Positions 54,770 through 63,000 of a DNA stretch of 64,000 nucleotides are shown in pieces. Location of the stretch: the NCBI RefSeq assembly GCF_008973825.1, contig NZ_WCHR01000016.1:186001-250000 (forward strand), given 5' to 3'. A model generated the notes under the pieces. It made no database searches, was not told where the DNA came from, and was given only the letters and a program-made list of their open reading frames with translations. Position numbers and translations under genes: made by a program. The stretch's first letter is position 1. The number at the start of each line of letters is the position of its first letter. Source of the DNA: Gemmobacter serpentinus. Its GTDB lineage: Bacteria; Pseudomonadota; Alphaproteobacteria; Rhodobacterales; Rhodobacteraceae.

Positions 54770-56275
54770 TCAGGCGTCCTTGAAGACGTCTTCGCGCGAT
54801 TTGCGGATGGATGGCAGCACCGCAAAGCAAAGCGCCACAGCCCCGATTGCCAGCAGGAAGGCCGAAAGCGGCGAGCTGACAAAGGTCATCATGCTGCCAT
54901 CAGAGATGATCAGCGCCTGACGCAGCTTTTCTTCCAGCAACCGCCCGAGCACAAAGCCAAGGGCCAGTGGCGCGGCCTCGAACTGCAGCTTGTAAAGCGC
55001 AAATCCGACCAGACCCAGCACGCCCGCCATCATCACTTGCGCCGCGTCATTCGAGATCGAGAACAGCCCGATGCAGCAGAAGGCGACAATGGCCGGGAAC
55101 AGCAGCCGGTAAGGCACCGACAGCAGTTTGACCCAAAGCCCGATCAGCGGCAGGTTGATGATGACCAGCATCAGATTGCCGATCCACATGCTGGCGATCA
55201 GGCCCCAGAACAGTTCGGGGTTGCGGTCAATGACCTGCGGCCCCGGCACGATGCCCTGGATCATCATGGCCCCCACCATCAGCGCCATCACGGCATTGGG
55301 CGGCAGGCCCAGCGTCAGCAGCGGAATGAACGAGGTCTGCGCCCCGGCATTATTCGCCGATTCCGGACCAGAGACCGCCTGGGGCACACCCTTGCCGAAA
55401 TCCTGCGGCCGCTTCGAGATGCGCTTTTCCGCCGCATAGCTGGCAAAGGGGCCAAGGATCGCACCATTGCCGGGCAGAACACCCAGAATCGCCCCGATGC
55501 CGGTGCCCCGCAAGATTGCGCCGATATTCTCCCGCAATTCCCGCAAGGTTGGCCAGAGCCGCCCGATGGAGCCTTTGACCAGATCGCGCTTTTCGGGATC
55601 GGCAAGGTTCTTGAAGATCTCTGCAAAGCCGAAGATGCCCATGGCCAGCACAACGAATTCGATCCCGTCGGTCAGCATATGCAGGCCAAAGCTCATCCGC
55701 TCACGGCCGGTTTCCATATCGGCCCCGACACAGGACAGCAGCACGCCGACAAGGATCATTGCCACCGCCTTGGTGAGAGAGCCATGCGCCAGCACCACCG
55801 CAAAGACGAGACCCATCACCATCAGCGAGAAATATTCGGTCGGGCCGAACAGAAGGCCCATTTTCGTCATCGGAACGCCAAGTGCGGCGATCACGATGGT
55901 GGCGATGGTGCCCGCGATGAAGGATCCGATGGCCGCCAGGCCTAGCGCCACACCGGCCTTGCCCTGTTTGGCCATTTCATGCCCGTCAATCGCGGTGACC
56001 ACGGCGGTCGCCTCGCCGGGGATATTGACCAGAATAGCCGTGGTCGATCCGCCATATTGCGCACCGTAATAGATCCCGGCCAGCATGATCAGCGCCCCGG
56101 TCGGATCCAGCGCCAGCGTCACCGGCAGCAGGATCGAGATGGTGGCCACCGGCCCGACGCCGGGCAGCACGCCGACCAACGTTCCGATCAGACAGCCGAC
56201 GAAGCAGAAGAAGACGTTCTTGAGCGTCAGTGCGACCGCGAAGCCGAGGCCGAGATTGTAGAAAACATCCATCAT
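54770..56275 (-). CDS. tctA: Tripartite tricarboxylate transporter, large membrane subunit
   Basis: A 501-residue membrane protein with about 11-12 helices. It has the family repeat GVLPGVGPVATISILLPVTL near the start and GVLPGNGAILGPFASYAAEK in the second half. GlyGlyXxXxPro-type loops like these bind the substrate delivered by TctC. TctA exchanges protons or sodium for a tricarboxylate. It forms an operon with tctB (one base apart) and tctC. The likely substrate is citrate, tricarballylate or aconitate. Confidence 0.94.
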   Translation of the reverse strand: MMDVFYNLGLGFAVALTLKNVFFCFVGCLIGTLVGVLPGVGPVATISILLPVTLALDPTGALIMLAGIYYGAQYGGSTTAILVNIPGEATAVVTAIDGHEMAKQGKAGVALGLAAIGSFIAGTIATIVIAALGVPMTKMGLLFGPTEYFSLMVMGLVFAVVLAHGSLTKAVAMILVGVLLSCVGADMETGRERMSFGLHMLTDGIEFVVLAMGIFGFAEIFKNLADPEKRDLVKGSIGRLWPTLRELRENIGAILRGTGIGAILGVLPGNGAILGPFASYAAEKRISKRPQDFGKGVPQAVSGPESANNAGAQTSFIPLLTLGLPPNAVMALMVGAMMIQGIVPGPQVIDRNPELFWGLIASMWIGNLMLVIINLPLIGLWVKLLSVPYRLLFPAIVAFCCIGLFSISNDAAQVMMAGVLGLVGFALYKLQFEAAPLALGFVLGRLLEEKLRQALIISDGSMMTFVSSPLSAFLLAIGAVALCFAVLPSIRKSREDVFKDA

Positions 56276-56276
56276 G

Positions 56277-56804
56277 TCAGTATCCGATCAGCCAAGGGGC
56301 GACGGGCAGGGGCTGGGCCAGCGCATAGCGAAACAACCCGATGCAGATCGCGGTGAGCGTGATGGCAAAGATCGTCAGTTCCACCGGCCGCACATCCTTG
56401 GCCGCAAGGCCGGAACAGATGATCGATAGCGGGGTGGCGACCAGCATCCCCAGAACCGGGATGCGGAAGGCACCGAAGTCGAACCCCCGGATCGTCACGG
56501 CGAAAAGGAAGATGCCGATCAGCACCGGCATCATGTCACGGATCGGCCAGCGACCCGTGGATTCTGCGGGCTGGCGCCAAGTCAGCACCAGTTGCACGAT
56601 CCCGAGAAAGACAATCAGCACGGCAAGGGAGCGTGGCATCAGGCCAGACCCGACCCCCCCTTGCGTAAAGAAGGGGAGATCGGCGCTTGCATAGAGGGCA
56701 AAAAGCCCGAAGCCAATCAGGCTCAGCCCGGCAAGCTGTTCACGGCCCAGAAAAAAGGAAGAGGCCAAGGGTGGCGTTGGCCCCCCACTTGTTTCATGGC
56801 TCAT
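56277..56804 (-). CDS. tctB: Tripartite tricarboxylate transporter, small membrane subunit
   Basis: A 175-residue protein with four predicted helices. The first, LAGLSLIGFGLFALYASADL, is followed by the family's GSGLMPRSLAVLIVFLGIVQL. TctB proteins vary widely in sequence, and position between tctC and tctA supports the call. It stops one base before tctA. Confidence 0.9.
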   Translation of the reverse strand: MSHETSGGPTPPLASSFFLGREQLAGLSLIGFGLFALYASADLPFFTQGGVGSGLMPRSLAVLIVFLGIVQLVLTWRQPAESTGRWPIRDMMPVLIGIFLFAVTIRGFDFGAFRIPVLGMLVATPLSIICSGLAAKDVRPVELTIFAITLTAICIGLFRYALAQPLPVAPWLIGY

Positions 56805-56809
56805 TGCAG

Positions 56810-57781
56810 TTACTCCACTTTGATGCCGGCGGCCTTGACCACCTCACCCCAGCGGGCGCGTTCCGAGGCCATGAAATCGGCCAGGGCCTGGCCCACGAGG
56901 TTCGAGGGGACGCCGCCGTCATTTTTCAGTTTGGCGATGAATTCCGGGTCCGACAGGGTTTCGGTCGTCGCTGCGGCCAGCTTGTCGCGCACATCCTGCG
57001 GCAGACCTTTGGGGCCAAGCAGCCCATACCAGGCGGATGCGGTATAGCCCGGCAGCCCGGATTCCGCCACCGTCGGCACATCGGGCAGTTCCGAGAAACG
57101 CTCGGATCCCGTGACGGCCAAAGCGGTCAGCGTGCCGTCATTGACCAGTCCGATGACCGAAGGGATGGTCGTGACCATGAAGTCGATATGGCCGCCCACC
57201 AGATCATTCACCGCCGGGCCCGCACCCTTGTAGGGCACATGCTTGAGCTTGATATCCGCAGTCTGGCCCAGCAGCAGCGTTGCGACATGGCTGGCCGAGG
57301 CATTGCCGGCGGAGCCATAGACCAATTCACCTGCCTTGGCCTTTTCCAGCAGTTCAGCCATGGATTTTGCCTGCAGGCGCGGGCCCACGACGATGACAAG
57401 GGCCGCATCGGCGATCATGGCGATCGGATCCAGCGCCTCGGCGGGGTCGTATTTCAGCTTGAAGAGATGGGGGTTCACCGCCATCGGCCCCTGATTGCCG
57501 ATCAGCAGTGTGTAGCCATCGGGCTCGGCGGCGGCGACAACTTCTGTGCCGATATTGGCGGCAGCGCCGGGGCGGTTCTCGACGATGACACGGCCATTCA
57601 AAGCCTTTTCCAGCCGCGCGGCAAAGACCCGGGCAATGGCATCCGTGCCACCACCGGCAGCATAGGAGACCACCAGCGTCACCGGCTTGTCAGGATAGGT
57701 TTGCGCCAGCGCGGGCAGGCTCGTGGATGTCAGCAGTGCAACCCCGAATGCCAGCGCTGCACGGCGATTGAAATTCAGCAT
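56810..57781 (-). CDS. tctC: Tripartite tricarboxylate transporter, periplasmic binding protein
   Basis: A 323-residue Bug-type binding protein. A signal peptide ends near residue 26 (ALA/Q), followed by the hallmark YPDKPVTLVVSYAAGGGTD, and later GNQGPMAVNPHLFKL and NDLVGGHIDFMV. These proteins grip a carboxylate through two water-mediated loops and pass it to TctA/TctB. First gene of the operon; it follows the prpF-type gene, on the same strand, by a 68-base gap. Confidence 0.93.
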   Translation of the reverse strand: MLNFNRRAALAFGVALLTSTSLPALAQTYPDKPVTLVVSYAAGGGTDAIARVFAARLEKALNGRVIVENRPGAAANIGTEVVAAAEPDGYTLLIGNQGPMAVNPHLFKLKYDPAEALDPIAMIADAALVIVVGPRLQAKSMAELLEKAKAGELVYGSAGNASASHVATLLLGQTADIKLKHVPYKGAGPAVNDLVGGHIDFMVTTIPSVIGLVNDGTLTALAVTGSERFSELPDVPTVAESGLPGYTASAWYGLLGPKGLPQDVRDKLAAATTETLSDPEFIAKLKNDGGVPSNLVGQALADFMASERARWGEVVKAAGIKVE

Positions 57782-57849
57782 GTCATTTCCTCCCTAGAAC
57801 AAAGAATTCCGGTTGTGCCCGCAGGTCCAGCCCCTGCTGCGGCCTCCGG

Positions 57850-58920
57850 TCAGTTTCTGCGCCGAACCAGTGCCGCGCCCTCGAACAGACGGCGGCAGGT
57901 GCGGGTCACGAAGACAACGGGCTCGCCCGTTTCCGCGTTGGTTTCCACGCGGACAGCCATGCGGCCGGCCGGGTGTTCGAATGTCAGATCGGTCGGGCTG
58001 CGCAGGTCCGGCAAGGCGGTGCCAACGATGCTGTCCGGCAGCGTCGCGGCAACTGCGACCGAGACGGCACCTGTGGTCGCCAGTGCCGAATGGCAGGTCC
58101 AGGGGGTGAAATAGCGCACCGCCAGATCGCCACCCTGCTGCGGCACCCCGATCAGCACGGGCTTGGGCAGCACCGATTGCGACACATCCCCCAGCCCCAT
58201 CCGCTGCCCGGCCTTGATGCGGATCGCCTCCAGTCGCGCCATGAAGGCGGTGTTCTGGTCCAGCTCATGCGGGCTTTCCGATCCGGTCAGGCCAAAGGTC
58301 TCGGCACGGGCGATCATCACCGGCGTCGCGCCATCGATCAGCGAAACCGGAACCCCGTCAATCACTTCTTGCGGTGCCCCCGAGGGCAGAAGCCGCCCGG
58401 TCTTGGCACCGATTGCCTCCATGAAAGCAAGATAGACCGGCGCTGCGTTGCCGGGCACCCCGTCAATGACCGCATCGCCCTGATAGCGCAGTTCCCCGCC
58501 GGGGGTGAGGATGCGCGCCTCGATGATCTTGCCGGTATTCACGTTATGGACCCGGACCCGCGTTTCCGCCTGTCCCGGCTGCACAAGGCCACGATCCACC
58601 GAAAAGGCGGCGACGGCCGACAGCATATTGCCGCAATTGGGGGCAGTATCGACCAGGCGTTCCTCGACCTTCACCTGGGCGAAAAGATAGTCGACATCCG
58701 CGCCTTCGCGGCTGGCGGGCCCCACGATGGCGACTTTGGAACTCAGCGGATTGCCACCGCCGATTCCATCAATCTCCAGCGGGTGACCGGATCCCATGAT
58801 CTCGATCAGCAGCGCATCGCGCTGCGCAGGATCTGCCGGCAGATCGCTGCGTAGAAAAAATGGCCCTTTGGACGTGCCGCCCCTCATCAGGACGCACGGT
58901 ATGCGCAACAGATCATCCAT
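57850..58920 (-). CDS. PrpF/GalD family isomerase (4-oxalomesaconate tautomerase, aconitate isomerase type)
   Basis: A 356-residue double-lobed isomerase of the diaminopimelate-epimerase fold. It begins with IPCVLMRGGTSKGPFF and has the catalytic-position cysteines in DTAPNCGNM and TPWTCHSALA. PrpF shifts double bonds in 2-methylaconitate; GalD, FldA-like and aconitate isomerases do so in related tricarboxylates. Upstream of tctCBA and near tcuAB, a role in converting trans-aconitate or an imported unsaturated tricarboxylate to cis-aconitate fits best. It is divergent from the LysR gene. Confidence 0.87.
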   Translation of the reverse strand: MDDLLRIPCVLMRGGTSKGPFFLRSDLPADPAQRDALLIEIMGSGHPLEIDGIGGGNPLSSKVAIVGPASREGADVDYLFAQVKVEERLVDTAPNCGNMLSAVAAFSVDRGLVQPGQAETRVRVHNVNTGKIIEARILTPGGELRYQGDAVIDGVPGNAAPVYLAFMEAIGAKTGRLLPSGAPQEVIDGVPVSLIDGATPVMIARAETFGLTGSESPHELDQNTAFMARLEAIRIKAGQRMGLGDVSQSVLPKPVLIGVPQQGGDLAVRYFTPWTCHSALATTGAVSVAVAATLPDSIVGTALPDLRSPTDLTFEHPAGRMAVRVETNAETGEPVVFVTRTCRRLFEGAALVRRRN

Positions 58921-59008
58921 GTCGGTCTTTCCCTCCGGCGGGGTTCACCGCCGTCTCACCTTCAAATGCCGGGAAACATCTGTGTTGTGAATTGCAAAGA
59001 ATTGATCC

Positions 59009-59031
59009 ATTATTTCGACATGCGGAATAAT
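59009..59031. promoter_or_regulatory. Inverted repeat overlapping the lysR-type start codon
   Basis: Six-base arms ATTATT and AATAAT flank the proposed ATG in the gap between the divergent prpF-type and lysR-type genes. It may be a regulator site for autocontrol, or it may form an mRNA hairpin. Confidence 0.3.
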
Positions 59032-59925
59032 TTTGAATTTCTGGATCTGAAGGCCTTTCTTGCCGTGCTGGAACTTTCTTCGTTCCATGCCGCAGCAAAG
59101 CTGTTGAACCTGTCCCCGCCCGCCCTGTCGCGGCGCATCCGCGCGCTGGAAGAGGCGGTGGGTGCCCAGTTGATCGAACGCACCACCCGGCGCGTCGCAC
59201 CAACGCAGGTCGGGCGTGAATTGATGCCCTTGGTCCGGCGGCTGGTCGATGAATTCGAGGAATCGATCCTGTCGATTTCCGACCTTGGCGGGCGGCACCG
59301 AACGCAGGTCCGGCTGGCCTCGGTGCCTACGGCCGCCTTCTACTTCCTGCCGGGCGTCGTGCGGGAGTTCAATGTGAGGTATCCAGGAATTCGTTTCAGG
59401 ATCATGGATTTGTCTGCGAATGAGGGCCTTGATGCCGTGGCGAATGGCGAGGTCGAATTTGGCATCAACATCACCGGTGCCACCCGCGATGATCTGTTGT
59501 TCACACCGCTGATGGAAGACCCGTTCGTGTTGGCCTGTCACCGCGACCACCCGTTTTCCGGGCGCGAGACGCTGCCCTGGGCCGAGCTGGTCGGGCACCC
59601 GTTGATCGGGGTTTCGAAATCCTCCGGCAACCGGGCCGTGCTGGATCACGCGCTGGCCGCGACAGGCCTGCAACTGGAGCTGAACTGGTTTTACGAGGTG
59701 AACCACCTGTCCACCTCGCTGGGGCTGGTCGAGGCGGGGTTGGGGATCTCGGTTCTGCCCAAATTGGCGACGCCGCAGCACGAGCATCCCTTGATCGCGA
59801 CCGTCAAGCTGGAGAATCCGGTCGTCTCGCGCACGATTGGCATCGTCGAACGCCGTGGCGCGCCGCTTTCCCCCGCCGCCACCCGATTCCGCGATCTGCT
59901 GGTTGATGAATGGCGTGGGTCCTAG
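59020..59925 (+). CDS. LysR family transcriptional regulator
   Basis: A 301-residue regulator. The winged helix is at residues 4-62 (FLDLKAFLAVLELSSFHAAA and LSPPALSRRIRALEEAVGA). The effector domain starts near residue 90 (RTQVRLASVPTAAFYFLP) and contains GEVEFGINITGATRDDLLF. The chosen start gives the standard LysR length; an ATG 18 codons earlier would add a tail with no family match. It is divergent from prpF-type and tctCBA genes and is the likely activator of them, with a tricarboxylate coinducer. Confidence 0.89.
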   Translation: MRNNFEFLDLKAFLAVLELSSFHAAAKLLNLSPPALSRRIRALEEAVGAQLIERTTRRVAPTQVGRELMPLVRRLVDEFEESILSISDLGGRHRTQVRLASVPTAAFYFLPGVVREFNVRYPGIRFRIMDLSANEGLDAVANGEVEFGINITGATRDDLLFTPLMEDPFVLACHRDHPFSGRETLPWAELVGHPLIGVSKSSGNRAVLDHALAATGLQLELNWFYEVNHLSTSLGLVEAGLGISVLPKLATPQHEHPLIATVKLENPVVSRTIGIVERRGAPLSPAATRFRDLLVDEWRGS

Positions 59926-60352
59926 GTCCCAAAGCCTGGCGGCCTGAGCGGGTGGCCCGCATCAATGGGTGACAGGAAGTTTGTCAGAACCGGGTCATGG
60001 CACGGCCGCGACCACGGTCACGCTTCGTCCCGCGAGAAAGCACGGGCAATTTTCCACGAACGGGCCTGCCCTGGACCCATTCCCTGCAAGTTGGAATAAG
60101 GGGGGATGCGGGCAGGCTGATGGTCGAAAGTCAGGCGATGGGACACCTTATCGAAGCAGAGGCCGTGGCGGCTGCATCGTCCGCCGCGCCGTCAAAGCGG
60201 ACGGGGCTGCGGATCTGGGCACAGTGTCCGGCCAAGGGCCGCAATGCCGCAGATCAAATCCGGGTGCCCATGCGGAATCACCGGGTGACCAGTGAACAGG
60301 AGTTGCATCGGGGTGCGGGCGCTGTCCCCGCCCCCCGAAGCCCTGCGCCATT
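59926..60352. other. 427-base stretch without a recognisable gene
   Basis: It separates the LysR gene from the converging DJ-1-type gene. Frames of about 80-150 codons are open but carry no recognisable motif. I see no convincing promoter, terminator or RNA. Confidence 0.5.
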
Positions 60353-60940
60353 TCAGCTATGGGTGATCTTGGTTCCCAGCACATTCAGGCATTCGCGCAT
60401 GAAGGCGGCAAGCCCGGTCCAGCCCTTGGCCGAGACCATATTGCCGTCGACATAGGCTTCATGCGGTTTCACATCGATATAGGTGCCGCCCGCCAGGATC
60501 ACCTCCGGCTCACATGCGCCAAGTGCCGCAACCTTCTTGCCACGCACCACGCCGTCAACAGCGATCAGGATCTGCACACCATGGCAGATGGTGAAGATCG
60601 GTTTGCCGGCTTCGTGGAAATGGCGAACCATCGCCTGAATGCGCTTGTCGGTGCGGATATATTCCGGGCCGCGGCCGCCCGCCGCATAGACCGCATCATA
60701 TTCGTTCACATCGACCTCGGAGAAGGTCTTGTTGATCTCGGCCAGGTGGCCGAAGCGTTCGATATAGGTCTGATGGCCTTCGAAATCGTGCAGGCTGGTC
60801 TGGATCATCTCGCCCTTCTTCTTGTCGGGGCAGATGACGTGGACGGTATGGCCGACGGCCTCCATCCCCTGTTGGAAGACGTAGATTTCATATTCTTCGG
60901 TGAATTCACCGCAAAGCATCAGGATCTTCTTGCCGGCCAT
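60353..60940 (-). CDS. DJ-1/PfpI family protein
   Basis: A 195-residue flavodoxin-like protein. The nucleophile-elbow Cys119 is followed by His120 in FTICHGVQILIA, with an acidic partner in CGEFTEEYE, the arrangement of PfpI proteases, glyoxalase III and deglycase-like members. It is the last gene of the operon behind a sugar importer, 64 bases after the binding-protein gene and its hairpin. It may detoxify or act on an aldehyde from the imported compound, but activities in this family are hard to predict. Confidence 0.86.
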   Translation of the reverse strand: MAGKKILMLCGEFTEEYEIYVFQQGMEAVGHTVHVICPDKKKGEMIQTSLHDFEGHQTYIERFGHLAEINKTFSEVDVNEYDAVYAAGGRGPEYIRTDKRIQAMVRHFHEAGKPIFTICHGVQILIAVDGVVRGKKVAALGACEPEVILAGGTYIDVKPHEAYVDGNMVSAKGWTGLAAFMRECLNVLGTKITHS

Positions 60941-60972
60941 GGTGGTCTCCTCAAATCGGCTTGGTGGCAGAG

Positions 60973-60996
60973 GCCGGGCGCGCGGACGCACCCGGC
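60973..60996 (-). repeat. Intercistronic hairpin after the sugar binding-protein gene
   Basis: Arms GCCGGG / CCCGGC and GCG / CGC separated by a C-A mismatch and a 4-base loop. There is no T-run. It is likely an mRNA end protector between binding-protein and DJ-1-type genes. Confidence 0.5.
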
Positions 60997-61004
60997 GAAA
61001 GGGA

Positions 61005-61967
61005 TCAGAACGGGCTGTCGGGATACCAGAACTGGTCGGCGTTCTGCGGCGTGATCAGCGGCGCATCCAGCTTGAAGCTGCCCCGCATCGGGGCCTGGCC
61101 GTTGAACTGTCCGGCAACCATATAGATCGCGGATTTGACCATCGACGGCGGATAGGGGGTGGAGACCGGGGTCATCGGATTCTCATCCATGACCATTTTC
61201 ACCACATCCTTCATGCCGTTGCCGCCAAGGGCATATTTGATATCGGTCCGACCCGACTGTTTGACGGCCTCCAGCACGCCCAGAAGCATGTCATCATCAT
61301 TTGCCCAGACCGCATCGATCTGCGGATACTTGGCCAGGTAGTCCTGCATCAGCTTGAAGGCTTCGTCCTGGTTCCAGTTGGCATATTGGATATCGAGGAT
61401 CTCGATATTGGTGCCCTTCATCACATCGGTGAAGCCCTGGATGCGCTCATCGTCGATCACGGTCGGGATGCCGCGCAGCACAACGATCTTGCCTTCATTG
61501 CCCAGCTTTTCCGCCATCCATTTCGCGGTATTGGCACCGACGGCGATGTTGTCGCCGGCAACGTAAAGATCCTGGATCGACGGATCGGTCAGCCCGCGAG
61601 CGACGACGGCGATGAAGGTGCCGTTGGCCTTGACCTGCTCCACCGGGCCGGTCAGCTCTTCCGAGGTGAAGGGCAGGATCACCAGCGCGTCCAGCTTCTG
61701 GCTGGCAGACAGATCCTCCAGCGCAGACACCTGTGCCGTGGCCGAGGGTGAGGTCTTCACGATCACGTCGATATTCGGAAAGGCGGCCTCGATTTCCTTT
61801 TCTGCCTGTTCGGCGTGGTAGACCACGCCGCCTGTCCAGCCATGGGTTGCGGCGGGGATCGACACGGCAATCGTGACCTTATCCTGCGCCAACGCCGCGC
61901 CGGCAGACAGGGCCATGATGCTTGCGGCCGAGAACAGGCCAAGTGCACGTCTGGAGATGAGTGTCAT
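61005..61967 (-). CDS. Sugar ABC importer periplasmic binding protein (RbsB type)
   Basis: A 320-residue protein. The signal peptide is cleaved about residue 27 (ALA/Q). The type I binding domain has TIAVSIPAATHGWTGG, LDALVILPFTSEELTGPV and AVWANDDDMLLGVL. The ending YPDSPF and these phrases match the binding protein at 6.1-7.1 kb, so both belong to one subgroup and may bind related ligands. It follows the permease gene by 43 bases. Confidence 0.92.
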   Translation of the reverse strand: MTLISRRALGLFSAASIMALSAGAALAQDKVTIAVSIPAATHGWTGGVVYHAEQAEKEIEAAFPNIDVIVKTSPSATAQVSALEDLSASQKLDALVILPFTSEELTGPVEQVKANGTFIAVVARGLTDPSIQDLYVAGDNIAVGANTAKWMAEKLGNEGKIVVLRGIPTVIDDERIQGFTDVMKGTNIEILDIQYANWNQDEAFKLMQDYLAKYPQIDAVWANDDDMLLGVLEAVKQSGRTDIKYALGGNGMKDVVKMVMDENPMTPVSTPYPPSMVKSAIYMVAGQFNGQAPMRGSFKLDAPLITPQNADQFWYPDSPF

Positions 61968-62010
61968 TGATAGTTCCTCCCTTTTGAAATGCTCCGCCCC
62001 TCCCGGGCGG

Positions 62011-63000
62011 TTATCTGATGAAACGATGGGCCAGCATGGCGAGGATGATGATTACCCCCTGCACGGCGGCGACGAGGTATTCGGAGACGAAGTTGGACAT
62101 CACCATGAGGTTGGCGATGACCTCGAGGATCAGGGCACCCGCAACGGTCCCCCAGATCCGGGCCTTGCCGCCGCGCAACAAGGTGCCGCCGATGACGACT
62201 GCGGTGATGACTTGAAGTTCCCACAGGGCTCCGGTGGTGGGTGTCGCCGCGCCGAGGCGGGGGATGTAGCAGATGGCGGCGATGGCCACGCAAAGCCCTT
62301 GGATCACATAGGCCAGCGTTCGCACCCAAGCGACAGAGACCCCGGAGAACCGCGCGACGTCGGAGTTCGATCCCGCTGCCATGCAGCGCCGACCGTATTT
62401 GGTGCGATAGAGGATGAATGCGCCGGCCAGCACCACGATCAGGGTGATGACAACAGGTAGCGGCACACCGAACAGATTGCCGAAATAGACCGGACGGTAG
62501 GGGTCGCGCAGCTCGCGCGCGATGGGGATGGAGCCCCCATCCGACAGCCAGGTGATCAGCGCACGGAAGATGCCCATCGTGCCGAGCGTGACGATAAAGG
62601 GCTCTATCTTGCCCAAGGTCACGATCAACCCGTTCAAAAGCCCGCAAGCGGCACCGACGACAAGCCCGACAGCTGCACCCACAAGGATCGCATTGGCACC
62701 CATCGATGGTTCCAGCCGGTTCATGGTCAGGATCATGATGCCGGTCACAAAGGCCATCATCGAGCCGACCGACAGGTCAAGGCAGCCTGAAGAGATCACG
62801 AAGGTCGCGCCGACCGCGATGATCGCGATGAAGGCCGACCGCGTCACGACATTGGCGATATTGGTGCCCGAGACGAAGTTCGAATTGATCAGCGTGCCGA
62901 TCACGATGACCAGCGCAAGCGCCAGAAACGGACCCATATCGGCCCAGCGGATGCGCCGCCCGGGCTCTGGCGTCGCGCGTGTGGACGTCGCACTTGTCAT
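62011..63000 (-). CDS. Sugar ABC importer permease (RbsC type)
   Basis: A 329-residue membrane protein with about 8-10 helices after a 20-residue cytoplasmic lead rich in Thr and Arg. It has SGCLDLSVGSMMAFVTG, LGTMGIFRALITWLSDGGSI and GGTLLRGGKARIWGTVAGAL, close to the permease of the first importer. Cys replaces the usual Gly in SGxLDLSVG. The ATG abuts the TAA of the ATPase gene without a gap. Confidence 0.92.
   Translation of the reverse strand: MTSATSTRATPEPGRRIRWADMGPFLALALVIVIGTLINSNFVSGTNIANVVTRSAFIAIIAVGATFVISSGCLDLSVGSMMAFVTGIMILTMNRLEPSMGANAILVGAAVGLVVGAACGLLNGLIVTLGKIEPFIVTLGTMGIFRALITWLSDGGSIPIARELRDPYRPVYFGNLFGVPLPVVITLIVVLAGAFILYRTKYGRRCMAAGSNSDVARFSGVSVAWVRTLAYVIQGLCVAIAAICYIPRLGAATPTTGALWELQVITAVVIGGTLLRGGKARIWGTVAGALILEVIANLMVMSNFVSEYLVAAVQGVIIILAMLAHRFIR

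Noticed and set aside
59997-60455. 152-codon plus-strand frame
   Set aside because: No recognisable domain, and its end overlaps the DJ-1-type gene on the other strand.
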